Shown: one piece after another, positions 45,601 to 52,912 of the stretch
Position numbering within the stretch: the first letter of the stretch is position 1
How the letters are laid out: each line of letters starts with the position of its first letter
NCBI GenBank assembly: GCA_020639075.1
Contig: JACKHI010000001.1
Location: forward strand, 5,084,001 to 5,148,000
Origin: Phycisphaerales bacterium
GTDB lineage: Bacteria > Planctomycetota > Phycisphaerae > UBA1845 > UTPLA1
DNA length: 64,000 nt
Direction: 5' to 3'
Notes under the pieces: generated by a model
What the model saw: only the letters and a program-made list of their open reading frames with translations
The model's database searches: none
What the model was told of the DNA's origin: nothing
Program-made: the position numbers and the translations under genes

Positions 45601-47779
45601 CTATCTGTCGGGCAGGGACGCGATTCTCGTCCCGACGAATCGTCGGTCCATCCGCGAACTTGTCCAGCCGGACGGCGCTCCTTCGAAGGCGGCGTTTGAC
45701 GACCCGAGGCGACCTACCATACAGATCACGGGCGCGCGGCAGAACAACCTTCGCAATGTCGACGTCGCGTTTCCGCTAAGTCGATTCACATGCGTGACGG
45801 GCGTGTCAGGGTCCGGCAAGTCGTCGCTGATCTCCGAGATTCTCTATCCGGCGCTGGCGTCGCGCCTGCATCGCGCGAACCTGACGCCCGGCGTGCATGG
45901 GGCGATCCTCGGCATTGAGCATGTGGACAAAGTCATCAATGTCGATCAGCAGCCGATCGGCGTAACGCCGTCGTCGAACCCTGCGACGTACACGGGCATC
46001 TTCGATCTCGTTCGTCAGGTCTACGCGCGGCTGCCCGAGAGTAAGGTGCGCGGCTATACCGTGGATCGCTTCAGCTTCAATCGCCCCGGCGGTCGCTGTG
46101 ACGACTGCAACGGTCTCGGCCAGGTCTGCCATGAAATGCACTTTCTGCCGGACGTATGGGTGCCCTGCGAGACCTGCGGCGGCAAGCGTTATCAGCGGGA
46201 GATTCTGGAGATCCGCTTCAAGGGCAGGAACATCGCGGAGGTCCTGGAAATGCCCGTCGCCGAAGCGTTGGAGCACTTTCAGAACGTGCCGAAGGTCAAG
46301 CGGCTCCTGCAGATGCTCGACGACGTCGGTCTTGGCTACATCTCCATCGGTCAGAGCGCGCCCACGCTCTCCGGCGGCGAAGCCCAGCGCGTCAAGCTCG
46401 CCGCGGAGCTGGGCCGGCCCAACACCGGTCGCACTGTGTTTATCCTCGACGAACCGACGACGGGGCTTCATTTCGACGACGTGCGCAAGCTGCTCGATGT
46501 TCTGCATCGGCTCGTGGATCTGGGCAACACTGTCGTCTGCATCGAACACAATCTCGATGTGATGAAGACGTCGGACTGGATCATCGACATCGGTCCGGAA
46601 GCTGGCGGCGAGGGCGGTCGGATCGTCGTTCAAGGTCCTCCGGAGGTCGTCGTCGAATCCAAGGCGTCGCATACCGGCCGGTTGTTGAAGAAGACGCTCG
46701 ACGCGGGCCCGCGCGGCGAGCGGCCGGTGTACGACCCGAAGGCTGCGGCTGAAGCGGAGTCCGAAGTGGATTCATCACCGCTGCTCGATGCCGCCGAAGT
46801 CGAACAGCATGCCGTCCGGATGCCGTGGGAGCGCGATGGTCGCGCGTGGCATACCGGCGCGAGAACGAGTCGCAACCACAAAGAGATCCACTGGGAAGGC
46901 GACGCGCTGGCTTTCGTTGTCGACGAGATTGAACGCCTCGGCGGCGACTCTCTGCAGCCAACGGACTGGAACGATCGCGCCCGCGTTGAGATCACGGCAA
47001 AGGCCCCGAAGGGACTGGCACAATCCGCCGTTCCGTGGTTCCTGCACGCGCTGACGGGCGGGGAGTGGATTCTCGATCTGCTCATTCGTACACCGGCCAA
47101 TGCAATCAAGCAGGCGCCGCTGCAGGCGGATCTGAACCTCAAAACGCTGAACGATCGCGACGACATCCATCGTTACGGCGACGAGCAACGCGTACGCGTC
47201 CGCCGTATTCAGCATGGTCTCGATCAGACGCGCGTGATGGTCTTCGACAAGAAGGAGATCAGCACGCCGGCATTCAGGAAATTCCTCAAGACGGCCGTTG
47301 CGGCGTACCTGGCGCATGTCGAGTCGCTTGCGGACAAGGGCAAGTCGGCTGAACCGTGGAAGGAAGACGGCAAGGCGTGGCACCTGTCTCAGAAGATAAT
47401 GAAGCCCGGCAAACGGAAGAAGTGGACCCCGATGACGCTGACGCTCCTTGTCGGGCAGATCCAGAAGATTCTGCCGAAGGCGAAGGTCCTCTGGGATCGC
47501 AAGGTCTTCGTGGAGATCACGACGCCGGCGGGAGATCGTATCTGCAAGATCATCACGCACCAGGCGAACGCGCTGCGGGTGGACGTGCATCTGCCGCGCG
47601 GCACATTCGCTGAAGATGTCGTTCGCGGCGTCGGTTACGAGCAGCAGTTCCAACGCCCCGGCACCAACGACGCTGAACTCTCGTTCTTCGTGCGCGATGC
47701 GAAAGAAGTCGACCGCACCCAACTCAAGCGGGTTCTCACCGCCGCGGAGGATTACGTCATGGGCGCGATGCAGACCTGA
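42629..47779 (+). CDS. uvrA: UvrA C-terminal half fused to a complete second UvrA plus extension
   Basis: A 1,716-residue protein. Residues 20-360 are the second ABC half of a UvrA (SGSGKSSLINDIL, zinc module CEAC...CPVC, TTLSGGEAQRIKLAKEL, LLDEPTTGLHFED), completing the gene upstream. After a Ser-rich linker (about 360-398), residues 399-1000 are the first half of another UvrA (SGVSGSGKSSFAMDT, CDKC...CTAC, YVLDEPTIGLHPRD), and 1030-1367 its second half (CDDC...CETC, ILDEPTTGLHFDD). Residues about 1397-1570 and 1575-1716 are two related modules beginning PWERDGRAWH and PWKEDGKAWH. Planctomycetes are known for fused double UvrA; the split point here is unusual. Confidence 0.93.
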   Translation: MAKKKKKTTSLRRFEPKPMDANPWLVIRGAAQNNLRNIDVEIPLGRFVCVTGVSGSGKSSLINDILREALARDLNGAETARPGKHDSIEGLHNLDKVIDIDQSPIGRTPRSNPATYIKLFDEIRALFAKLPDSKVRGYAPSRFSFNVATGEKGGGRCEACEGNGQNRIEMDFLADVWTTCPVCEGRRFNHETLQVHYRGKNIHDVLNMDVQEALEHFDAIPKVKNMLDTLHAVGLDYVKLGQASTTLSGGEAQRIKLAKELVKRSTGRTLYLLDEPTTGLHFEDIRRLLTVLHGFVDAGNSVVVIEHNLDVIKTADWIIDMGPEGGSGGGEVVATGTPEEVAANRKSHTGESLRELFETASGAKSTTRESSKSSRDREATLSRSKASNDQVTRSPNDNDLLVVGAKEHNLKDLTVRVPRGAMTVCSGVSGSGKSSFAMDTVYVEGQRRYVESLSAYARQFLGQFQKPKVDHVYGLSPAIAIEQKAASNSPRSTVGTVTEIYDYMRVLWARIGTPYCPQCDIPIGTQSSEEIIDKVLALPSGTKILLCAPVDPVQGETWDAMLNRFASQGYVRARIDGDVHSLDARPGIDARRKHSVELVIDRAVVKADRRSRLGDSIEHCLTIGKGVLLLVTLDDGGKEASVDRFSQHLACDKCRTSYDNLTPHNFSFNARVGWCTACEGLGVQRGTSADAILVDPSKSILSGGVAGWEDAESNPLLNAMLTALAKAIGFDPKQPVGDLDADLRRKLLFGLGDTWIQATVAPSKGKKSGGTSFRYQWKGFFPAIDEATRNSWQYRQRLKDLVTDVACRKCKGARVNPQAAAVRFGDRPIGDVCDMPLSDAATFFKQIKLTKRDGRIAGELLHEIKSRLRFLVDVGLGYITLSRSAPTLSGGESQRIRLASQIGSGLTGVLYVLDEPTIGLHPRDNRRLIDALHRLRDLGNTLLMVEHDSEVLASSDHIVDFGPRAGVFGGEVVAAGKPAALKRDGNSLTGRYLSGRDAILVPTNRRSIRELVQPDGAPSKAAFDDPRRPTIQITGARQNNLRNVDVAFPLSRFTCVTGVSGSGKSSLISEILYPALASRLHRANLTPGVHGAILGIEHVDKVINVDQQPIGVTPSSNPATYTGIFDLVRQVYARLPESKVRGYTVDRFSFNRPGGRCDDCNGLGQVCHEMHFLPDVWVPCETCGGKRYQREILEIRFKGRNIAEVLEMPVAEALEHFQNVPKVKRLLQMLDDVGLGYISIGQSAPTLSGGEAQRVKLAAELGRPNTGRTVFILDEPTTGLHFDDVRKLLDVLHRLVDLGNTVVCIEHNLDVMKTSDWIIDIGPEAGGEGGRIVVQGPPEVVVESKASHTGRLLKKTLDAGPRGERPVYDPKAAAEAESEVDSSPLLDAAEVEQHAVRMPWERDGRAWHTGARTSRNHKEIHWEGDALAFVVDEIERLGGDSLQPTDWNDRARVEITAKAPKGLAQSAVPWFLHALTGGEWILDLLIRTPANAIKQAPLQADLNLKTLNDRDDIHRYGDEQRVRVRRIQHGLDQTRVMVFDKKEISTPAFRKFLKTAVAAYLAHVESLADKGKSAEPWKEDGKAWHLSQKIMKPGKRKKWTPMTLTLLVGQIQKILPKAKVLWDRKVFVEITTPAGDRICKIITHQANALRVDVHLPRGTFAEDVVRGVGYEQQFQRPGTNDAELSFFVRDAKEVDRTQLKRVLTAAEDYVMGAMQT

Positions 47780-47805
47780 CGGCGACGCCAACGCCTCAAC
47801 GAGCG

Positions 47806-47880
47806 GGTACCATGCCGACCCTCTACGTCGGCATGCGAGGGCGCATCTCGGGTGCCATGCTTGCCCCTCAAGGCAAGCAT
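47806..47880 (+). repeat. GGGTGCC hairpins after uvrA
   Basis: ATGCCGAC/GTCGGCAT (47812-47834, preceded by GGGTACC) and ATGCTTGCC/GGCAAGCAT (47857-47880, preceded by GGGTGCC, loop with CCTCA). A third hairpin starts at 47914 and is interrupted by the element at 47930. Confidence 0.8.
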
Positions 47881-47929
47881 GTTTCAACGCCAATGCCTCT
47901 ACGAGCGGGTGCCATGCCGACCCTCAAGG

Positions 47930-48140
47930 TGAGACTGTCCGGGAATTGTGTCGCCCTTTCAGGGCAAAACCCGAGGAAGAAAACGCTAACCACGGGTTGC
48001 GCTCCGACCGCCATGCGGTCTCCGCTCCACCCGTGGCTAAAAACTGTCGCTCCTTCGGAGCTGTGTTGGCCTTGGAAACACTGGCGTTTACGACGGTTCT
48101 GCAAATCGGAAATCCTCACTCGAATTCCCGGACAGCCTCA
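47930..48140. mobile_element. 211-bp MITE-like element inside a hairpin
   Basis: The left end TGAGACTGTCCGGGAATT (47930-47947) and the right end, whose reverse complement is TGAGGCTGTCCGGGAATT (48123-48140), form 18-bp terminal inverted repeats with one mismatch. They are flanked by 9-bp direct repeats CCCTCAAGG (47921-47929 and 48141-48149), a typical target duplication. Without the insert the flanks rejoin into ATGCCGACC-CTCAA-GGTCGGCAT, a perfect hairpin of the local family. The interior has an inner inverted pair (ACCACGGGT and ACCCGTGGC) and no gene. The transposase that moved it is not in the window. Confidence 0.82.
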
Positions 48141-48371
48141 CCCTCAAGGTCGGCATGCGGCGACGAGTCGATACATCGTGCATTGTGATTACCTTGAACT
48201 GGATCGTCGTGCCGGCATGCTCGCTATGGGCATCTCCCTCGTGGTTCGGTCCATCGGGGGACGAATCACGTACACGGCGAATTGTGCGCTGCCCAGCGGG
48301 CGAGCATGGCGCGCCGTCGCCCTAGACTTTTCTCCTTGCCCCCGTACGACTTCCGCCGACAATGTGCCGCC

Positions 48372-48944
48372 GTGAACGCCAATGCGCATCCCGGTCATCT
48401 TGAAGTCGTCCATGGCTCCATGTTCGGCGGAAAGACCGAGCATATGATCGCCCGGCTGAAGGAAGCCCAGATGCGTGGCGATCGCGTCCTCGCTTTCAAG
48501 CACTGCATCGACGATCGGTACATCCCTGACGCCATCGTGACCCATCCGGGCGAGCGATTCGACGCGATCCGCGTGCCGGATGCGACCGCCATTCTGGAAC
48601 ACACGCGCGATGCGGATTTCATCGCGATCGACGAGGGGCACTTCTTCGGTCTGCCGCTGATCGAGGTCGTTGAGACCCTTTGCAGGCGCGGCAAGTCCGT
48701 CCTCGTCGCAGGGATCACACATGACGCATGGGGGCGGCCGTTCGAACCGATGCCGCAGCTTTGCGAGATGGCGCAGTCCGTCGTCATCAAGCAATCCCCA
48801 TGTCGCGTATGCGGCAAACCTGCGCCGTTCACGCAGCGGATGACGGACGTCAACACGAAGCACATGGTCGGCGGCCTTGCCGACTACGAACCTCGATGCG
48901 AGGAACACTTCACGCCGTTGGCCACACCGCCGGAGGTTCGCTGA
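48372..48944 (+). CDS. tdk: Thymidine kinase (type II)
   Basis: The frame is longer, but family length and homology favour the GTG at 48372 (190 residues); no ribosome site is visible. The enzyme phosphorylates thymidine for dTMP salvage. Seen: the P-loop GSMFGGKT, IAIDEGHFF (Walker B-like with catalytic Glu), CRVCGKPAPFT (zinc-binding Cys pair), and the C-terminal YEPRCEEHF. The TGA is followed directly by the ATG of a CNT nucleoside transporter, so uptake and phosphorylation are probably made from one message. Confidence 0.92.
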   Translation: MNANAHPGHLEVVHGSMFGGKTEHMIARLKEAQMRGDRVLAFKHCIDDRYIPDAIVTHPGERFDAIRVPDATAILEHTRDADFIAIDEGHFFGLPLIEVVETLCRRGKSVLVAGITHDAWGRPFEPMPQLCEMAQSVVIKQSPCRVCGKPAPFTQRMTDVNTKHMVGGLADYEPRCEEHFTPLATPPEVR

Positions 48945-50246
48945 ATGGACTTCGTGCGCGGTCTCGGCGGCACCATCGCGTTGATGTTCATTGCGTGGCT
49001 GTTGTCGGTGGACCGTCGGCGCTTTCCCTGGAAGATCGTGATCGGCGGTCTCGCCCTGCAATGGGCGCTGGCGCTGTTTATTCTGAAAACCGACGTGGGC
49101 GACGCGCTCTTCACCCGTATCGCCGAACTGGTCAAGACGGTGCTCGATGGTGCCATCGCCGGCGCGACCTTTGTCAGCGAAATGCTCACGCCGGAAAAGA
49201 CGCCGTGGTTTATCAACGTCGGCGTCATCATTCTCTCGACCATCATCGTGATTTCGATGCTGGCGTCGATCGGCTACTACTTCGGCATACTGCAGCGCAT
49301 CGTGCGTGGGATGGCGTGGGTCATGCGCAAGAGCATGGGTGTGACCGGCGCCGAGAGCCTGGCCGCCGCCGCAAACGTCTTCCTGGGCCAGACCGAGGCG
49401 CCGCTCCTGGTGCGTCCTTACATTCCCACCATGTCCCGTTCCGAACTCATGGCGATGATGACCGGCGGCTTCGCGACAGTCGCGGCCGGCGTGTTGTTTG
49501 TCTACGTGCAGATGCTGGACGAGGCCGCCGCCGGATTGAACCTCGACATCACGCGGCATTTGCTGACGGCGTGTCTCATGTCGGCGCCGGGGGCATTCGT
49601 GATGGCGAAGATCATGGTTCCGCCCACGGTAGGCGTCGATCCCGAAGTGGAAGGCGTGACCGGCTCGACGGACGAAGTCGTCGTTAATGTCGCAAAGCCC
49701 GGTGAGAACCTGCTCGACGCCATGACCGAGGGGGCGTCGCAGGGGATGAAGCTCGCGATCAACGTGCTCGCGATGTTGATCGCCTTCGTTGCGCTGATCC
49801 ACCTTGTCGACGCTGGGCTCGGCGTGCTCGGTGCCCAATCGTGGTTCGCACCGGTCCTCGACTTGCTGGGGCTCAAGACTCTCTCGCTGAGCGGATTGCT
49901 GGGCGTGGTCTTCCGGCCGATCGCGTACCTGATCGGCATTGGACCTGGCGATCGGAGCCAGATCGCCACGCTCATTGGGACCAGCATGGCGACGAACGAG
50001 ATCATCGCCTACAAGGGGCTCGCCGCGATGATCCGGGATCACGCCGTATCCGATCGATCCGTCTATCTCACGCTGTACGCCCTGTGCGGTTTTGCGAATC
50101 TCAGCTCGATCGGAATCCAGATCGGCGGTATCGGGCCGATGGCCCCGGGCCGCCGGGCCGAACTCGCCCGCCTCGCCCCCCGCGCCATGCTCGGCGGCGC
50201 CATGGCCTGCTGGATGACCGCCGCGATCGCCGGAACGCTGATCTGA
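48945..50246 (+). CDS. CNT-family nucleoside transporter (NupC-like)
   Basis: A 433-residue membrane protein with about nine to ten helices. MFIAWLLSVDRRRFPWKIV and ALQWALALFIL open the CNT fold. GVTGAESLAAAANVFLGQTEAPLLVRPYIP carries the substrate-binding GQTE motif, and TGGFATVAAGVLFVYV and ASNEI-like GTSMATNEIIAYKGL are further CNT signatures. It takes up nucleosides with sodium or protons. It is directly coupled to the thymidine kinase gene. Its closest neighbours downstream are GGGTGCC hairpins. Confidence 0.92.
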   Translation: MDFVRGLGGTIALMFIAWLLSVDRRRFPWKIVIGGLALQWALALFILKTDVGDALFTRIAELVKTVLDGAIAGATFVSEMLTPEKTPWFINVGVIILSTIIVISMLASIGYYFGILQRIVRGMAWVMRKSMGVTGAESLAAAANVFLGQTEAPLLVRPYIPTMSRSELMAMMTGGFATVAAGVLFVYVQMLDEAAAGLNLDITRHLLTACLMSAPGAFVMAKIMVPPTVGVDPEVEGVTGSTDEVVVNVAKPGENLLDAMTEGASQGMKLAINVLAMLIAFVALIHLVDAGLGVLGAQSWFAPVLDLLGLKTLSLSGLLGVVFRPIAYLIGIGPGDRSQIATLIGTSMATNEIIAYKGLAAMIRDHAVSDRSVYLTLYALCGFANLSSIGIQIGGIGPMAPGRRAELARLAPRAMLGGAMACWMTAAIAGTLI

Positions 50247-50257
50247 GCGGGCGGTTG

Positions 50258-50540
50258 CGGGTGCCATGCTTGCCCTCAAAGGCAAGCATGCCGGCAACCC
50301 GAGAAGCTTCCCCATCTCCAGAACCCGGGGTGCCACTGCTCTCAAGCAGTGCTGGCCATTCGAAAACCCGACTCCGGGGTGCCACTGCTCTGTGAGCAGT
50401 GCGAAAGCGAGAAGGCGTCCCGCAAAGGGTGCCATGCCGACCCCAAGGTCGGCATGCCCGATTGACGGATCCGGTGATAGATCGGACGGTATTCTCCAAT
50501 GAACCCCACCCTTTGCATTCGCAAAGGATCGGGCACCCGG
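50258..50540 (+). repeat. Cluster of five GGGTGCC hairpins
   Basis: ATGCTTGCC/GGCAAGCAT (50266-50289), CACTGCT/AGCAGTG (50334-50351), CACTGCTC/GAGCAGTG (50383-50401) and ATGCCGACC/GGTCGGCAT (50434-50455), each preceded by GGGTGCC. CCTTTGC/GCAAAGG (50510-50527) is in the opposite orientation, followed by GGGCACCC. The cluster fills most of the gap between the CNT gene and nuoE. Confidence 0.85.
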
Positions 50541-50698
50541 CGCCCGAATCGGCGCCGTCGAAACCGCGGGGGTGATCGGCCGTGCCCCAATGCGTGATTC
50601 CTCGGAATCCTGTAAACTCTCCGATTCAATTGAGTGACTGCGGACGTGGTGCAATCGGCATCCCGTCGCGCCGCCGACCAACGAATATGGAGGCCGCC

Positions 50699-51337
50699 AT
50701 GGCCTGGAAAGCACTGGATCGAACCAAGGCCCCGTACGACAAAGACGCCGCACCCGTGCTCAGCGACGCCGTGCGGGAGAAAATCCGCTCCTTCTTCCCG
50801 CGCTATGAGACGAAGCGGGCGGCGCTGTTGCCGGCGCTCCACGTCGTGCAGGACACGCTGGGCCACGTCAGCCTCAAGGCGATGGCTGAGATTGCGGAGG
50901 TCCTCGAGATACCGCCAAGCTCGGTCCTCGACACGCTGACCTTCTATACCCACTTCTGGGATCACGAGAAGGGCGGCAAGGTCATCGTCGGCTGCCGTAG
51001 TCTCTCCTGCCAGCTCATGGGCGCGGAGAAGGTCCTTGACGCCATCAAAAGCGAACTCGGCATCGACGAGCACGAGACGACCAAAGACGGCAAGTACAGC
51101 CTCATCACGGAAGAGTGCCTCGCCGCCTGCGATCACGGTCCGTGCCTGCTCATCAATGAGAAGCTGCACAAGTGCGTAAAGCCGGAAGATGTCGCGAAGA
51201 TTCTCAAGGATGAGAAAAATGCGGTCATCGATCCGCCGCGTTCGGATTTGTTCGACGCACCGAAGGATGCGCCGCCGGCGGCTGGGGCGGGCGGCGTGGG
51301 AAAGACGTCCGACATCCAGGAAATGCGAGAGTCTTGA
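50699..51337 (+). CDS. nuoE: NADH-quinone oxidoreductase subunit E (NuoE-like, 2Fe-2S)
   Basis: The frame opens at 50582; the ATG at 50699 has GGAGG five bases upstream (212 residues). NuoE carries the N1a 2Fe-2S cluster of complex I and pairs with NuoF. Seen: ALLPALHVVQDTLGHVSLKA, the thioredoxin-like core, and the cluster ligands GCRSLSCQLMG (Cys-x4-Cys) with ECLAACDHGPC (Cys-x3-Cys). The C-terminal 40 residues are a Pro/Ala/Gly-rich tail. nuoF lies one gene downstream. Other complex I subunits are not in the window, so these two may be part of a NADH-dependent dehydrogenase or hydrogenase instead. Confidence 0.92.
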   Translation: MAWKALDRTKAPYDKDAAPVLSDAVREKIRSFFPRYETKRAALLPALHVVQDTLGHVSLKAMAEIAEVLEIPPSSVLDTLTFYTHFWDHEKGGKVIVGCRSLSCQLMGAEKVLDAIKSELGIDEHETTKDGKYSLITEECLAACDHGPCLLINEKLHKCVKPEDVAKILKDEKNAVIDPPRSDLFDAPKDAPPAAGAGGVGKTSDIQEMRES

Positions 51338-51403
51338 TTCGATCCTAATGTTCAATGCCGATGTTTGATCTGATTCGGACGATCATCGATCTTCGGCCTG
51401 CCC

Positions 51404-52912
51404 ATGACGACTGACTCACCAAAACCCGCTGCCCCGCTCGGCGACCTGCAGCCGCATGTGATTGACATCGGCAAGCGGGATGTCAGCACGTCGCCGCCGA
51501 AGTTGCCGCCCGGCGCCGGCATCGCTGCGACGGGCGGCCGTGCTTGGCATCGATACGAAGTCCTCGGCTGTTTTCTGCTGATGATGGTTGCAATCCAAGT
51601 GGCGCTGGGGCCGAAGATTCAGCTTTCGCAGTGGGAGATGGATGCCGACAGCAATGCGGCGATTGCCGAAGGCGTCGCGTGGACCAAAGGCCACTTTGAT
51701 ATTCCGCCTGTCAGCAATCACGAGCTCCAGTGGGACTATCCGCCGGTTGCGGACGAGAACCTGACGAAACCGGAAAAGCGTCTTCACGACACGGCTTACA
51801 ATCCCGTCGATCACAAATACTACAACGTCTTTCCGCCGCTGTTCAGCATTCTGACAGTCGCCGTCTCGCCGTACCACAACTACGTCGAAATGCCCGAAAC
51901 GCGATGGCGACCGGAAACGATGGCGCTGCTGATCTACTGGCCGTTGTGCATCACGGCGTTCGTCGTGTTCTATCGGCGCTTGCAGCATCCTGTGTGGGCG
52001 GCTGTGTTGGTATTCGCATTCATCGGCGGTACGGCTCTCCTCCCGAATCTCAATGAGACGCGTCATGGCTATCTTGGCCAGATGGATCATGTCATGTCGC
52101 AGATCGGTCTGCTGATCCTCGCCGCCGATCTGCTCGGCAGGCAGCGCATCTGGCCGGCGCTTATTGGATTGTTCATCGCGACGTATTCCCGCCAAATGAC
52201 GTTCCTTTACGGCTTGCCCATTCTCTGGGTGGCGTGGCGTCGATTCGGCGCGAAGGGATTCGTACTCGCGGGGCTGGGGCTCGCCGTCGTCGCCGGACCG
52301 CTGCTCGCATTGAATTACGAGAAGTTCGGCAATCCGCTCGACTTCGGCTACAAGCATATCTATGCAGGGCGCGAAGACGGCTACATGGGCGCGCGCTGCC
52401 TGACTTATGGAACGTTCTCGCCGAAGTTCATCCTCGGCGTCGACGGCGGTCATGGCAATCTTTATTACATGCATCTCGCGCCGCCGATGTTCGGAGACGT
52501 GTCGCTGACGACATTTGACCTCAGCTCGAGCAATCAGAACGGTACGAGCCTCTGGATCACGACGCCGATGGCGCTGTGGGCGTTGATCGCGATTCGCTTG
52601 TGGTGGCGTGAGAAGCCGGCGCGAACGCTGATGCTCGCGACGATCCCGATCATGATCGGTCTCGCGATGTACCACAGCCCGGGCTACATGGAGCATGGAT
52701 ACAATCGGTTCGCCCTCGACTTTCTGCCGATCTGGCTCGTCGTTGTTGCACCGTACGCAATCGGCGGTCGCCATCGATGGCGGACGTGGTTGACGGCGGC
52801 GTGCATTGCATGGGGCGTCCTCTATTTCAATCTCATCACGCCGAATGCGCAGGTTCGCGTGAAGTCGGCAACCGCAATGGCAGTGGAGACGATGACGTAT
52901 GGCCAAGTTTGA
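51404..52912 (+). CDS. Polytopic membrane protein, GT-C glycosyltransferase-like
   Basis: A 502-residue protein with a cytosolic Pro-rich N-terminus (about 50 residues) and about ten helices. The first large loop holds WEMDADSNAAIAEGVAW and YNVFPPLFSIL, a layout like the acidic first loop of GT-C enzymes (dolichyl/undecaprenyl-phosphate sugar dependent). GYKHIYAGREDGYM and MYHSPGYMEHGYNRFALDFL are further conserved-looking loops. It probably transfers a lipid-linked sugar to an exported target. It lies between nuoE and nuoF, overlapping nuoF by 14 bases, which is odd for a pair of complex I genes. Confidence 0.65.
   Translation: MTTDSPKPAAPLGDLQPHVIDIGKRDVSTSPPKLPPGAGIAATGGRAWHRYEVLGCFLLMMVAIQVALGPKIQLSQWEMDADSNAAIAEGVAWTKGHFDIPPVSNHELQWDYPPVADENLTKPEKRLHDTAYNPVDHKYYNVFPPLFSILTVAVSPYHNYVEMPETRWRPETMALLIYWPLCITAFVVFYRRLQHPVWAAVLVFAFIGGTALLPNLNETRHGYLGQMDHVMSQIGLLILAADLLGRQRIWPALIGLFIATYSRQMTFLYGLPILWVAWRRFGAKGFVLAGLGLAVVAGPLLALNYEKFGNPLDFGYKHIYAGREDGYMGARCLTYGTFSPKFILGVDGGHGNLYYMHLAPPMFGDVSLTTFDLSSSNQNGTSLWITTPMALWALIAIRLWWREKPARTLMLATIPIMIGLAMYHSPGYMEHGYNRFALDFLPIWLVVVAPYAIGGRHRWRTWLTAACIAWGVLYFNLITPNAQVRVKSATAMAVETMTYGQV

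Noticed and set aside
36217..50540. CRISPR-like or integron attC sites for the GGGTGCC hairpins
   Set aside because: Spacing is irregular, orientation varies, no integrase is nearby, and the core sequences of attC sites are not seen.
48189..50753. An 854-codon open frame antisense to the thymidine kinase and CNT genes
   Set aside because: Both plus-strand genes have full motif sets. The antisense translation is His/Arg/Asp/Gly-rich and matches nothing.
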